Shown here: in pieces, positions 1 through 7,231 of the stretch
How positions within the stretch are numbered: position 1 is the stretch's first letter
Layout of the letters: every line of letters begins with the position of its first letter
From: Nonomuraea coxensis DSM 45129
GTDB taxonomy: Bacteria; Actinomycetota; Actinomycetes; Streptosporangiales; Streptosporangiaceae
Direction of reading: 5' to 3'
Assembly: GCF_019397265.1 (NCBI RefSeq)
Contig: NZ_CP068985.1
Location: forward strand, 3,204,501 to 3,268,500
DNA: 64,000 bases
Translations under genes and position numbers: made by a program
The notes under the pieces: generated by a model
What the model was told of the DNA's origin: nothing
The model's database searches: none
Seen by the model: only the letters and a program-made list of their open reading frames with translations

Positions 1-1
1 G

Positions 2-541
2 GCGCTCATCTGCGAGGTCATGGGCCGCCACGCCGGCTGGATCGCGCTGCACGCGGGCATGGCGGGCGGGGCCAACGTCATCCTCATCCCCGAGAAGCCG
101 TTCGACATCGACCGGGTCTGCGAATACGTCGAGTCCCGCTTCCGCACCCGCTACTCGCCCATCATCGTCGTCGCCGAGGGCGCCCACCCCGTCGAGGGGC
201 AGATGGCGCTGCAGGCGAGCGAGCTGGACGCGTTCGGGCACGTGCGGCTCGGCGGCATCGGCGAGACCCTGGCCAGGGAGATCGAGAAGCGCACCGGCAA
301 GGAGGCCCGCACCACGGTGCTCGGCCACATCCAGCGCGGCGGCACGCCGACGGCCTACGACCGGGTGCTCGCCACCAGGTTCGGGCTGCAGGCGATCGAC
401 GCGGCCCACGAGGGCGACTACGGCACGATGGTCGCGCTGCGCGGCACCGACATCGTCAGGGTGGGCCTCGACGAGGCGACGTCGGAGCTGAAGACGGTGC
501 CGGTCGAGCGTTACGCCGAGGCCGAGGTCTTCTTCGGCTAG
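2..541 (+). CDS. pfkA: 6-phosphofructokinase, C-terminal part (truncated by window edge)
   Basis: Glycolytic phosphofructokinase, which phosphorylates fructose 6-phosphate in the cytoplasm. The window starts inside the gene and shows the last 179 residues in frame, ending at TAG 539-541. Visible family signatures are EVMGRHAGW (sugar-phosphate binding) near the start and GHIQRGGTPTAYDR about 100 residues later, the usual C-terminal effector/substrate loop. The N-terminal GGD nucleotide loop that separates ATP- from pyrophosphate-dependent enzymes lies outside the window, so the phosphoryl donor cannot be read. The gene faces the MHYT genes convergently. Confidence 0.93.
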   Translation, partial: ALICEVMGRHAGWIALHAGMAGGANVILIPEKPFDIDRVCEYVESRFRTRYSPIIVVAEGAHPVEGQMALQASELDAFGHVRLGGIGETLAREIEKRTGKEARTTVLGHIQRGGTPTAYDRVLATRFGLQAIDAAHEGDYGTMVALRGTDIVRVGLDEATSELKTVPVERYAEAEVFFG

Positions 542-696
542 ACCGCCGGCTGCAAGCCGCCTGCAAGCGCCGGCCGTACCTTTGAGCCAGCGGGGTTTTC
601 CGCTACAACCCGCTCAAGGGTACGGCTTGCGCCGCGGAGAGTCGGCGGCCCACCACGTGTCGCAGGCCGTACCCCGTAGATATCGGGGGAGCGACG

Positions 697-1515
697 TCAC
701 CTCCGGGGCGTGCCGAACAGGTTCATCTCCGGCACGCCCTCCTCCGCGCGCCCGCGCAGCCGCTCGCGGAACTCCGCCTCGCCGCGCAGCTCCTTCTCCG
801 ACGGCGACAGGATGAGCGCGAGCAGCAGCCCCACGGTGACCAGGCTGAGGCCGACGATCAGCGGCAGCAGGAAGTCGATGCCGCGCGCGCCCGGCAGCGT
901 CACCAGCTCCGTGTGCTCCCGTACCGACAGGGCGAACATGCCCGTGTAGTGCATGCCGGAGATCGCCACGCCCATCACCAGCGCCGCCGCGCCGATCCGC
1001 AGCGCGCCGCTGACCCGCAGCGTGAACCACAGGGCCGCCGTGGCCGCCCCGATCGCGACGAGCACCGACAGCGCCACGACCGCCGGGTCGTAGGAGAGGT
1101 GGGCGGACATGTTCATGGCGGACATGCCGAGGTAGTGCATGCCGGCGACGCCGAGCCCGGTCAGCAGGCCGCCGCCCAGCAGGTACGGCAGCCGCTCGCC
1201 CCGCCGGGACACGAGGAACAGCCCGAGCCCCACGACGACGATCGCGAGCGCCGCGGAGGCGGCCGTGCGCGGCACGTCGTAGCGGATGACCGTGCCGCTC
1301 ACGGAGAAGCCCAGCATGGCGATGAAGTGCATGGTCCAGATGCCGGTGCCGCCGATCGCGAGCGCGGCGCCGAGCAGCCAGTACGTCGCCTCGCGCCCGC
1401 CCATGAGCCGCGCACGGGAGGTGAGCATGAGGCCGAGCATGCTGCCGGCGGCCGAGATGAGGTAGGCGACGACAGGCGTCAGCAGCCCGAAGGAGAAATG
1501 GTCAAGAGGTGACAT
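697..1515 (-). CDS. MHYT-domain integral membrane sensor (second of tandem pair)
   Basis: 272-residue membrane protein of the MHYT family, whose repeats are proposed to bind copper and sense O2, CO or NO. Three MHYT-type motifs are visible at helix ends: WTMHFIAM, GMHYLGM and GMHYTGM, spread over about seven hydrophobic helices between residues 8 and 235. The tail (SPSEKELRGEAEFRERLR onward) is charged and cytoplasmic, with no GGDEF, EAL or kinase domain, so it is a stand-alone sensor. The start is ATG 1515 with an AAGGGA ribosome site. It lies 95 bp downstream of a paralogue on the same strand and is probably co-transcribed. The partner that receives its signal is unknown. Confidence 0.88.
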   Translation of the reverse strand: MSPLDHFSFGLLTPVVAYLISAAGSMLGLMLTSRARLMGGREATYWLLGAALAIGGTGIWTMHFIAMLGFSVSGTVIRYDVPRTAASAALAIVVVGLGLFLVSRRGERLPYLLGGGLLTGLGVAGMHYLGMSAMNMSAHLSYDPAVVALSVLVAIGAATAALWFTLRVSGALRIGAAALVMGVAISGMHYTGMFALSVREHTELVTLPGARGIDFLLPLIVGLSLVTVGLLLALILSPSEKELRGEAEFRERLRGRAEEGVPEMNLFGTPRR

Positions 1516-1610
1516 GACTCACCGGTCCCTTACGCAGAGACAAGGGAGTATGCACAGGGAGTCGCCGCGGGCGCAACCGCCCGTCGCAGAACTGTGCCTA
1601 GGAGACGTGC

Positions 1611-2495
1611 CTAGGAGACGTGCGGCACTCCCGGCTCCCGCTGCTCCCGCGGCGCCGGAGCGGGGACCGGCGGGCGCGGGCGGGCCAGGCGCTCCTGCCG
1701 GGCCGTACGCCGGCGCAGCTCCAGCTTGGCCACGAGCTCGGCGTCCTCGTGCAGCTCCTCCTCCGACGGGGACAGCAGCACCATGAGCAGCATGGTGAGC
1801 GTGATCAGGCTGATCACGGTCATGAGCGGGACGAGGAAGTCGAGGGCGTCGGCCCCCTCCACCGGGGCGGACCGCCCGTCCGCCGTCGCGTGCACGGTGA
1901 CGCGCATGGCGGCCATGCCGGTGTAGTGCATCCCGGCGACCGCGAGGCCCATGACGAGGGCGGCGCCGGTGATCCAGATCGGCTTCCTGACCCGCAGCGT
2001 GAACCAGAGCGCCGCCGTCGCCGCGACCACGGCGATCGCCACCGAGAGCGCCACGGTGGCGCGGTCGTAGGAGACGTGGGCGGACATGTTCATGGCGTAC
2101 ATGCCGAGGTAGTGCATGGAGGCCACGCCGAGGCCGGTGAGCAGGCCGCCGCCGAGCAGCGCGGGGAGCCGGCCGCGGCCGTAGGTGACGAGGAACAGGC
2201 CGGTGCCGACGACCACGATCGCGACGGCCGCGGACGCCACGGTGAGCGGGACGTCGTACCTGATCCTGGTGCCGTCCACGGCGAAGCCCATCATCGCGAC
2301 GAAGTGCATCACCCAGATGCCGGTGCCGCCGATGGAGACGGCCGCGCCGAGCAGCCAGCGGGTCCGCGCGCCCCCGCGTGAGGCGTGCGCCTGGGCGGTG
2401 AGCCGCAGTCCCAGCATCGACCCGAGGCACGACATCACGTACGCGAGCGCCGGGGTGAGCGGGCCGTGGGTGAAGTGGTTCACAGCAGAGGTCAT
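1611..2495 (-). CDS. MHYT-domain integral membrane sensor (first of tandem pair)
   Basis: Paralogue of the adjacent downstream gene with the same architecture: seven hydrophobic helices and motifs WVMHFVAM, SMHYLGM and GMHYTGM, followed by a charged tail starting SPSEEELHEDAELV. I start it at ATG 2495, preceded by GAGGA, because MTSAVNHFTHGPLTPALAYV then aligns end to end with the paralogue's MSPLDHFSFGLLTPVVAYL. A GTG at 2525 would add ten residues. Its C-terminus is about 30 residues longer and rich in Arg and Pro. Recent tandem duplication is inferred from the matching motif spacing. No output domain is present. Confidence 0.88.
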   Translation of the reverse strand: MTSAVNHFTHGPLTPALAYVMSCLGSMLGLRLTAQAHASRGGARTRWLLGAAVSIGGTGIWVMHFVAMMGFAVDGTRIRYDVPLTVASAAVAIVVVGTGLFLVTYGRGRLPALLGGGLLTGLGVASMHYLGMYAMNMSAHVSYDRATVALSVAIAVVAATAALWFTLRVRKPIWITGAALVMGLAVAGMHYTGMAAMRVTVHATADGRSAPVEGADALDFLVPLMTVISLITLTMLLMVLLSPSEEELHEDAELVAKLELRRRTARQERLARPRPPVPAPAPREQREPGVPHVS

Positions 2496-2681
2496 GGAGC
2501 GAAGATCCTCGGGGTTAGGGGTCACCGAAGTCTGCCATCACGGATGTCCCTTTCGCATGGATATCTGAACTATCTGTCAAATGATCTGTCGGAAACGGCG
2601 CAGGCCCCGCGCGGACTAAACTCGGTGGGCCACGGCGTTGCCATGAAGGCCGCCGTATCCCCGTTCCCCGGAGGTTCCACC

Positions 2682-3881
2682 ATGACGATGTCCGCCCTGG
2701 GCGAGCCGTGCGTTCTGCTCAAGCTGGGCGAGATCGTCCTCAAGGGCAAGAACCGCGAGCTGTTCGAGCGCCGCCTGATCGCCAACATCCGCCACGCGCT
2801 GGAGGGCAGCGTCGACCTCAAGACCGACGTGCGCAAGCGGCACGGCGTGATCGCGATCTTCCTGCCCGAGGGCACGACCGTCGAGCAGGCCGAGGCCGTC
2901 GCGCAGCGCGTCGCCGAGGTGCCCGGGCTGGTCTGGATCCACCGGGCCTGGCGGGTCGCCAAGGACCCCGAGGCCGTGCTCAAGGCCGGCGTGGAGCTGG
3001 TCGGCGAGACCGAGGAGGCCAAACGCGGCGCCCGCTTCGCGGTCCGCTCGCGCCGCCGCGACAAGCGCTTCCCCCTGCGCTCCAACGAGCTCGACCGCCT
3101 CGTCGGCGGCGCCATCAACGACGAGTACGGCCTCCCCGTGGACCTGCGCAACCCCGAGCTGACCCTGCACATCGAGGTCGACAGGGACGAGGTGTTCGTC
3201 TTCACCGGCGGCATCCCCGGCCAGGGCGGCCTGCCGGTCGGCAGCAGCGGCCGGGCGCTGGTGCTCATGTCGGGCGGCATCGACTCCCCGGTGGCCGCCT
3301 ACCGCATGATGCGGCGCGGCCTCCACGTCGACTTCCTGCACTTCTCCGGCATCCCGTTCACCACCTCCGAGTCGATCTACAAGGCGTACGCGCTGGTGCG
3401 CAAGCTCGACCGCTTCCAGGGCCGCTCGCGGCTCTGGGTGGTGCCGTTCGGCAAGGCGCAGCAGTCGATCCGCACCTCCGGCCAGGACCGCCTGGCGGTC
3501 ATCGCGCAGCGGCGGCTCATGCTCAAGACCGCCGAGGAGGTCGCCCACCGCATCAAGGCGGCCGCGCTGGTCACCGGCGACGCGCTCGGCCAGGTCTCCT
3601 CGCAGACCCTGACCAACATCACCGCCCAGGACAACGCGGTCGACCTGCCGATCCTGCGCCCGCTCATCGGCTGGGACAAGACCGAGATCATGGCCGAGGC
3701 CCGGCGCATCGGCACGCTGGAGATCTCCGAGCTGCCCGACGAGGACTGCTGCTCCCTGCTGGCCCCCAAGCGCGCCGAGACGCGCGCCAAGATCGAGGAC
3801 CTCAAGCAGATCGAGCGGCGGCTGGACGCGGAGGAGCTGTGCGTCCAGCTCGCCGACTCGATCCAGGAATACACCCTCTAG
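2682..3881 (+). CDS. thiI: tRNA 4-thiouridine synthase / thiamine sulfur-transfer enzyme ThiI
   Basis: ThiI adenylates U8 of tRNA and transfers sulfur to form 4-thiouridine; in many bacteria it also supplies sulfur to ThiS for the thiazole ring. The 399-residue product has an N-terminal ferredoxin-like/THUMP region (about 10-170), then the PP-loop SGGIDSP at residues 197-203 and a C-terminal region with DEDCCSLLAPKRAETRAK. It lacks the C-terminal rhodanese domain of the E. coli enzyme, as is usual outside the enterobacteria. ATG 2682 is chosen because GGAGG lies 7 nt upstream; earlier in-frame starts run into non-family sequence. thiO, thiS, thiG and thiE are elsewhere in this window. Confidence 0.95.
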   Translation: MTMSALGEPCVLLKLGEIVLKGKNRELFERRLIANIRHALEGSVDLKTDVRKRHGVIAIFLPEGTTVEQAEAVAQRVAEVPGLVWIHRAWRVAKDPEAVLKAGVELVGETEEAKRGARFAVRSRRRDKRFPLRSNELDRLVGGAINDEYGLPVDLRNPELTLHIEVDRDEVFVFTGGIPGQGGLPVGSSGRALVLMSGGIDSPVAAYRMMRRGLHVDFLHFSGIPFTTSESIYKAYALVRKLDRFQGRSRLWVVPFGKAQQSIRTSGQDRLAVIAQRRLMLKTAEEVAHRIKAAALVTGDALGQVSSQTLTNITAQDNAVDLPILRPLIGWDKTEIMAEARRIGTLEISELPDEDCCSLLAPKRAETRAKIEDLKQIERRLDAEELCVQLADSIQEYTL

Positions 3882-3909
3882 CGGGGCCGACGACGGCGGC
3901 GGCGCGGGC

Positions 3910-4941
3910 TCAGAGCGCCAGCGCCGCCGCGGCCGACTTGCCGAGCAGCGGCGGCAGGTCGGTCATGGTCTGGGCCAGCTCGCCCAGGTCGTCCTCCACC
4001 AGCGCCTGCGGGCCGTCACAGAGCGCCTGCTCCGGCTGCGGGTGCACGTCGATGATCACGCCGTCGGCGCCCACCGCCACGGCCGCCCTGGTCAGCGGCA
4101 GCACCAGGTCGCGCCGGCCGCCCGAGTGCGACGGGTCCACGATCACCGGCAGGTGCGACAGCCGCTGCGCCACCGGCACCGCCGAGACGTCGAGCGTGTT
4201 GCGGGTCGCCTGGTCGAAGGTGCGGATGCCGCGCTCGCACAGCACGATGTCGAGGTTGCCGCGCTGGGCGACGTACTCGGCGGCCATCAGCCACTCCTCG
4301 ATGGTGGCGCTCATGCCGCGCTTCAGCATCACCGGCCGGCCGGCCGCGCCGACCGCCTGCAGCAGCGCGAAGTTCTGCATGTTGCGGGTGCCGACCTGGA
4401 GCATGTCCGCGTACCTGGCCACCAGCTCCACGTCCTGGGCGTCCACCACCTCGGTCACGATCGGCAGCCCGGTCTCCTCGCGCACGTCCGCGAGGATGCG
4501 CAGGCCCGCCTCGCCCAGCCCCTGGAAGGCGTACGGCGAGGTGCGCGGCTTGAACGCCCCGCCGCGCAGCAGCCGCGCCCCGGCCGCCTGCGCCATCCTG
4601 GCCGCGTCCAGCGTCTGCTGGTGCGTCTCCACCGCGCACGGCCCCGCGATGAGCGTCACGGTGCCGGGGCCGATCGGCACGCCGCCCACGTGGACCGTCG
4701 AGCGTTCGGGATGGTTCTCCCGGCTCACCAGCTTGTACGGGGCCGAGATCCGCATGACGTCGCGCACCCCGGTCATGCCGCGCAGGCTCGCCCCGTCGAG
4801 CTGGGCCACGTCGCCGACCAGGCCGACGATCGTGCGCCGCACCCCCTTGCTGACGAACGCCTCCACGCCGGCCGCCTGCACGAGGGCGACGATCGCCTCG
4901 ACATCGCCGGACGTGGCCTCGGGCCCCATGACGATCACCAT
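3910..4941 (-). CDS. aroF: 3-deoxy-7-phosphoheptulonate (DAHP) synthase, type I beta
   Basis: Condenses phosphoenolpyruvate and erythrose 4-phosphate, the first step of aromatic amino acid synthesis. 343 residues: an N-terminal ferredoxin-like regulatory segment (about 1-75, MVIVMGPEATSGDVEAIV), then the TIM barrel with AGPCAVET, RGGAFKPRTSPYAFQG, GTRNMQNF, LKRGMSATIEEW and DPSHSGGRR, which carry the metal and phosphate ligands. This is the beta type seen in Bacillus and many actinomycetes. The start is ATG 4941 behind a GGGAAGG-type site. A leader peptide and terminator lie immediately upstream, which implies transcription attenuation by aromatic amino acids. Confidence 0.95.
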   Translation of the reverse strand: MVIVMGPEATSGDVEAIVALVQAAGVEAFVSKGVRRTIVGLVGDVAQLDGASLRGMTGVRDVMRISAPYKLVSRENHPERSTVHVGGVPIGPGTVTLIAGPCAVETHQQTLDAARMAQAAGARLLRGGAFKPRTSPYAFQGLGEAGLRILADVREETGLPIVTEVVDAQDVELVARYADMLQVGTRNMQNFALLQAVGAAGRPVMLKRGMSATIEEWLMAAEYVAQRGNLDIVLCERGIRTFDQATRNTLDVSAVPVAQRLSHLPVIVDPSHSGGRRDLVLPLTRAAVAVGADGVIIDVHPQPEQALCDGPQALVEDDLGELAQTMTDLPPLLGKSAAAALAL

Positions 4942-4970
4942 CTGAACACTCTTCCCTTCCCGGAAAACAC

Positions 4971-5006
4971 GAAAGGCCCCGGGTCCGTCAGGACCCGGGG
5001 CCTTTC
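4971..5006 (-). terminator. Attenuator terminator upstream of aroF
   Basis: On the minus strand a perfect 16-bp stem (GAAAGGCCCCGGGTCC with GGACCCGGGGCCTTTC) closes a TGAC tetraloop and is followed by GTGTTTTCC. It lies between the aromatic leader peptide and aroF, in the aroF direction, where an attenuator terminator belongs. Its 5' arm can pair instead with a segment inside the leader peptide gene (5037-5055), giving an alternative antiterminator. Confidence 0.85.
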
Positions 5007-5019
5007 GTTCGCCTGTCTG

Positions 5020-5088
5020 CTAGCGCAGCGTCAGATGGCGAACGGACTCGGGTCCGTCGCCATACCAAAACAGGAACGCGTTGCGCAT
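5020..5088 (-). CDS. Aromatic leader peptide of aroF (22 aa)
   Basis: Short gene of 22 codons plus TAG, starting ATG 5088, with AGGA about 9 nt upstream. The peptide contains F-L-F-W-Y at residues 5-9, so all three aromatic amino acids occur in one cluster. The coding sequence itself forms the attenuator's hairpin: GGCGACGGAC, directly after the Tyr codon, pairs with GTCCGTTCGCC (5037-5061). The second arm can alternatively pair with GGCGAACG plus CGGGTCC in the terminator's 5' side (4991-5013). A ribosome stalled at Trp or Tyr would cover the first arm and favour the antiterminator. The peptide and pairings are seen in the sequence; the mechanism follows the classical trp-type attenuation model. 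Confidence 0.82.
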   Translation of the reverse strand: MRNAFLFWYGDGPESVRHLTLR

Positions 5089-5184
5089 AGTGTCCGCATC
5101 CTATCGCATGAGACCCGGCCGCGAGCCGCACGCGGGCCGGTGGCAGGATGTCCGTCAGACGCGAGACCGGTGAGGGGAGAGATC

Positions 5185-5781
5185 GTGGAGGAGTCGCGCC
5201 TGCCGCCAGGCCAGTACGTCCCGCGCGGCCGACCCGTCATCCACTACGGCAGGGTGCCGCAGTTCAGGCCGGAGACCTGGAACTTCAAGGTGTTCGGCGC
5301 CACCGCCTCGGGCGAGGAGCACTGTTTCGCCTGGGCCGAGTTCGAGTCCCTGCCCCGCGCGACGCGCGTGGCCGACTTCCACTGCGTGACCAAGTTCTCG
5401 CTCATGGCCAACGAGTGGCGCGGCGTCACCCCGGCGACCCTCATGGCGGCCGCCCCGCCCGACCCGGGCGTCAGCCACGTCATGATCTGGGCCGAGTACG
5501 GCTACAGCGCCAACCTGCGCATGTCCGACTTCACCGCCCCCGAGACGCTGTTCGCGATGGAGCTGGACGAGAAGCCGCTCACCGCCGAGCGCGGCCACCC
5601 GGTCCGCATCGTGGTGCCCCACCTGTACGCCTGGAAGAGCGTCAAGTGGGTGCGGGCCGTCGAATACCTCCTGGAGGACCGGCGCGGGTTCTGGGAGGAG
5701 CGCGGCTACCACAACGTCGCCGACCCCTGGCGCGAGCAGCGCTACTCCTACCAGGAAGAACCCGGCGAAGGACCTCCCTGA
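5185..5781 (+). CDS. Sulfite-oxidase-like molybdopterin oxidoreductase
   Basis: 198-residue protein with the oxidoreductase molybdopterin-binding fold of sulfite oxidase and YedY/MsrP-like enzymes. Family hallmarks are the molybdenum-ligand Cys67 in DFHCVTKFS, EWRGV, GYSANL, the region VRIVVPHLYAWKSVKWV and the ending GFWEERGYHNVADPWREQRY. No signal peptide, haem domain or membrane anchor is visible, so it is probably cytoplasmic. Its physiological substrate is unknown. GTG 5185 is chosen because GGGGAGA lies just upstream; GTG 5170 is an in-frame alternative adding five residues. It is transcribed divergently from the aroF leader. Confidence 0.85.
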   Translation: MEESRLPPGQYVPRGRPVIHYGRVPQFRPETWNFKVFGATASGEEHCFAWAEFESLPRATRVADFHCVTKFSLMANEWRGVTPATLMAAAPPDPGVSHVMIWAEYGYSANLRMSDFTAPETLFAMELDEKPLTAERGHPVRIVVPHLYAWKSVKWVRAVEYLLEDRRGFWEERGYHNVADPWREQRYSYQEEPGEGPP

Positions 5782-5894
5782 CCTCACCCTCGGCGCGCGA
5801 GGCCGAGCCGCGTGCCGCCGAAGTGTAGCCGGATCATCACCCTCGGTTGGCGTGTCGCTTGTGGCCTTCGCGTTCATGCGGCAGCGTGGCAGCC

Positions 5895-6635
5895 ATGCTG
5901 AGAGTGCTGGCCGTGGACGACGAGGTCCCCGCCCTGGAGGAGCTGGCCTACCTGCTGCGCCAGGACGACCGGATCGAGCACGTCTCGACCGCGGCCGACG
6001 GCATCACGGCGCTGCAGGACATGGTCCAGATGATCGGCGGTGGCGAGCGGCTCGACGGCGTGTTCCTCGACATCCGCATGCCGGGGCTCGACGGCCTCGA
6101 CCTGGCCCGGCTGGTCGGCGGCTTCCCCAGCCCGCCCCGGCTGGTCTTCGTCACCGCCCACGAGGAGTGCGCGGTGCAGGCGTTCGAGCTGGAGGCGGTC
6201 GACTACCTGCTCAAGCCGGTCCGCGCCGAACGGCTGTCGGAGGCCGTACGCCGCCTGCAGGCCGTCACGGCGCCGGTGGTCAAGCCGGCCCAGGACGACG
6301 TCATCCCGGTGGAGCTGGGCGGGCGCACCAGGTTCGTGCCGCAGCAGGCCGTCCGCTACGCCGAGGCCAAGGGCGACTACGTGCGGCTGCACACCGTCGA
6401 CGGCAGCTACCTCGTCCGCATGTCGCTGGCCGCGCTGGAGCGGCGCTGGTCGCAGGCCGGGTTCCTGCGCATCCACCGCAGCACGCTGGTGTCGGCGCGG
6501 CACGTCAGCGAGCTGCGGTTCGAGGGCGGGCGGGTGACGCTCACGGTCGGCGGCGAGCAGCTCCCGGTCAGCCGCCGGCACAGCCGCCAGGTGCGCGAGC
6601 AGCTCGTCCGCCAGCACCGGGGCGTGATCTCGTAA
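5895..6635 (+). CDS. LytTR-family response regulator
   Basis: 246-residue two-component regulator of the LytR/AlgR class. The receiver domain (1-about 120) has the acidic pair DDE at residues 8-10, the phosphoacceptor Asp59 in FLDIRMPG, a conserved Thr in VTAHEE and Lys in LLKPV. A linker leads to a C-terminal LytTR DNA-binding domain (about 140-240) with RYAEAKGDYVRLHT, FLRIHRSTLV and LPVSRRHSRQVRE. No histidine kinase is adjacent, so it is an orphan here. ATG 5895 gives the usual MLRVLAVDDE beginning; no strong ribosome site is seen. A terminator-like hairpin follows at 6648. Confidence 0.92.
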   Translation: MLRVLAVDDEVPALEELAYLLRQDDRIEHVSTAADGITALQDMVQMIGGGERLDGVFLDIRMPGLDGLDLARLVGGFPSPPRLVFVTAHEECAVQAFELEAVDYLLKPVRAERLSEAVRRLQAVTAPVVKPAQDDVIPVELGGRTRFVPQQAVRYAEAKGDYVRLHTVDGSYLVRMSLAALERRWSQAGFLRIHRSTLVSARHVSELRFEGGRVTLTVGGEQLPVSRRHSRQVREQLVRQHRGVIS

Positions 6636-6647
6636 GGGCGTGAAACG

Positions 6648-6670
6648 GGGTGCGGGCGCGTCCCGCACCC
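6648..6670 (+). terminator. Hairpin terminator after LytTR regulator
   Basis: A 9-bp perfect stem (GGGTGCGGG / CCCGCACCC) closes a 5-nt loop, 13 nt after the response-regulator stop codon. No clear T-run follows, which is common in high-GC actinomycetes, so its function rests on position and stem strength. Confidence 0.5.
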
Positions 6671-7080
6671 GCGCCGCAGGCGGCGGCGGGCCTGCCCGCG
6701 CGGATGGGAATGATTTCCCTGGTCACATGCCCTGGGGCGGCGGGCGGAAGAGGTCTGACGAACATGCGAACGCATGTGCCCGGGAGCCGGGCGCGCCCCG
6801 GAACCTGCCGCTCGTCGCCCCGCGGTGACCGCTCGTCGTCAACGCACTCTCCGTACACCGCTGACTACTGACCGTTCGACGCGCTGGCCGTGAACAGGGT
6901 TTCGCTCCCAAGATCGCATCCGTAGTGTCGAGGCCATCGGAAGCCACCCCGGCGCATCGGGGAACGAGCCGGAGGGCTCACCGCAGGTCTGATGCGCCGG
7001 ACTCACCGGCGGCCATCGCCGGCCGCCGCGGCGGCCGGGCCCTTGACCGGGGGGTGGGGCCCGCCACGCCGGCTCGTGAA

Positions 7081-7158
7081 GGGGCGCCCGCAGCGGCCGG
7101 TTCCACCGGCCCCGCGATCCGGCCACGGGGGCGGTCGGATCGCGCGAGCGGGCGCCCC
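7081..7158. other. Three-way-junction foldable element
   Basis: An 11-bp perfect outer stem (GGGGCGCCCGC 7081-7091 with 7148-7158) encloses two hairpins: GGCCGG-TTCCA-CCGGCC (7095-7111) and a 12-bp arm with one mismatch (7113-7124 with 7133-7144) around an 8-nt loop. It lies about 75 bp past the nfo stop on the minus strand, so it could terminate nfo, or be part of a structured RNA or a dispersed palindromic repeat. Confidence 0.55.
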
Positions 7159-7185
7159 TGTCACGGGCTCCCGGCGTCACGCCAC

Positions 7186-7230
7186 CCCCGTCCCAGGCGG
7201 CCCCGTCCCAGACAGCCCCGTCCCAGGCGG
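7186..7230. repeat. Tandem 15-bp repeat, three copies
   Basis: Units CCCCGTCCCAGGCGG, CCCCGTCCCAGACAG and CCCCGTCCCAGGCGG sit head to tail and end one base before the nfo stop codon (minus strand). Two copies are identical and the middle one differs at three positions. They look like slippage repeats at the 3' end of nfo. Confidence 0.85.
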
Positions 7231-7231
7231 C

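Larger units (their letters stand above)
6636..7231. other. Non-coding spacer between LytTR regulator and endonuclease IV
   Basis: About 600 bp with no credible gene: the open frames here are Arg/Pro/Gly-rich and match no family I recognise. It holds the hairpin at 6648-6670, an operator-like palindrome ACATGCG-AA-CGCATGT (6762-6777), a three-stem foldable element (7081-7158) and a triple 15-bp repeat (7186-7230). Confidence 0.6.

Noticed and set aside
7186..7230. Short tandem repeats considered as a CRISPR array
   Set aside because: The units are contiguous without spacers, only 15 bp long, and no cas gene is present in the window.
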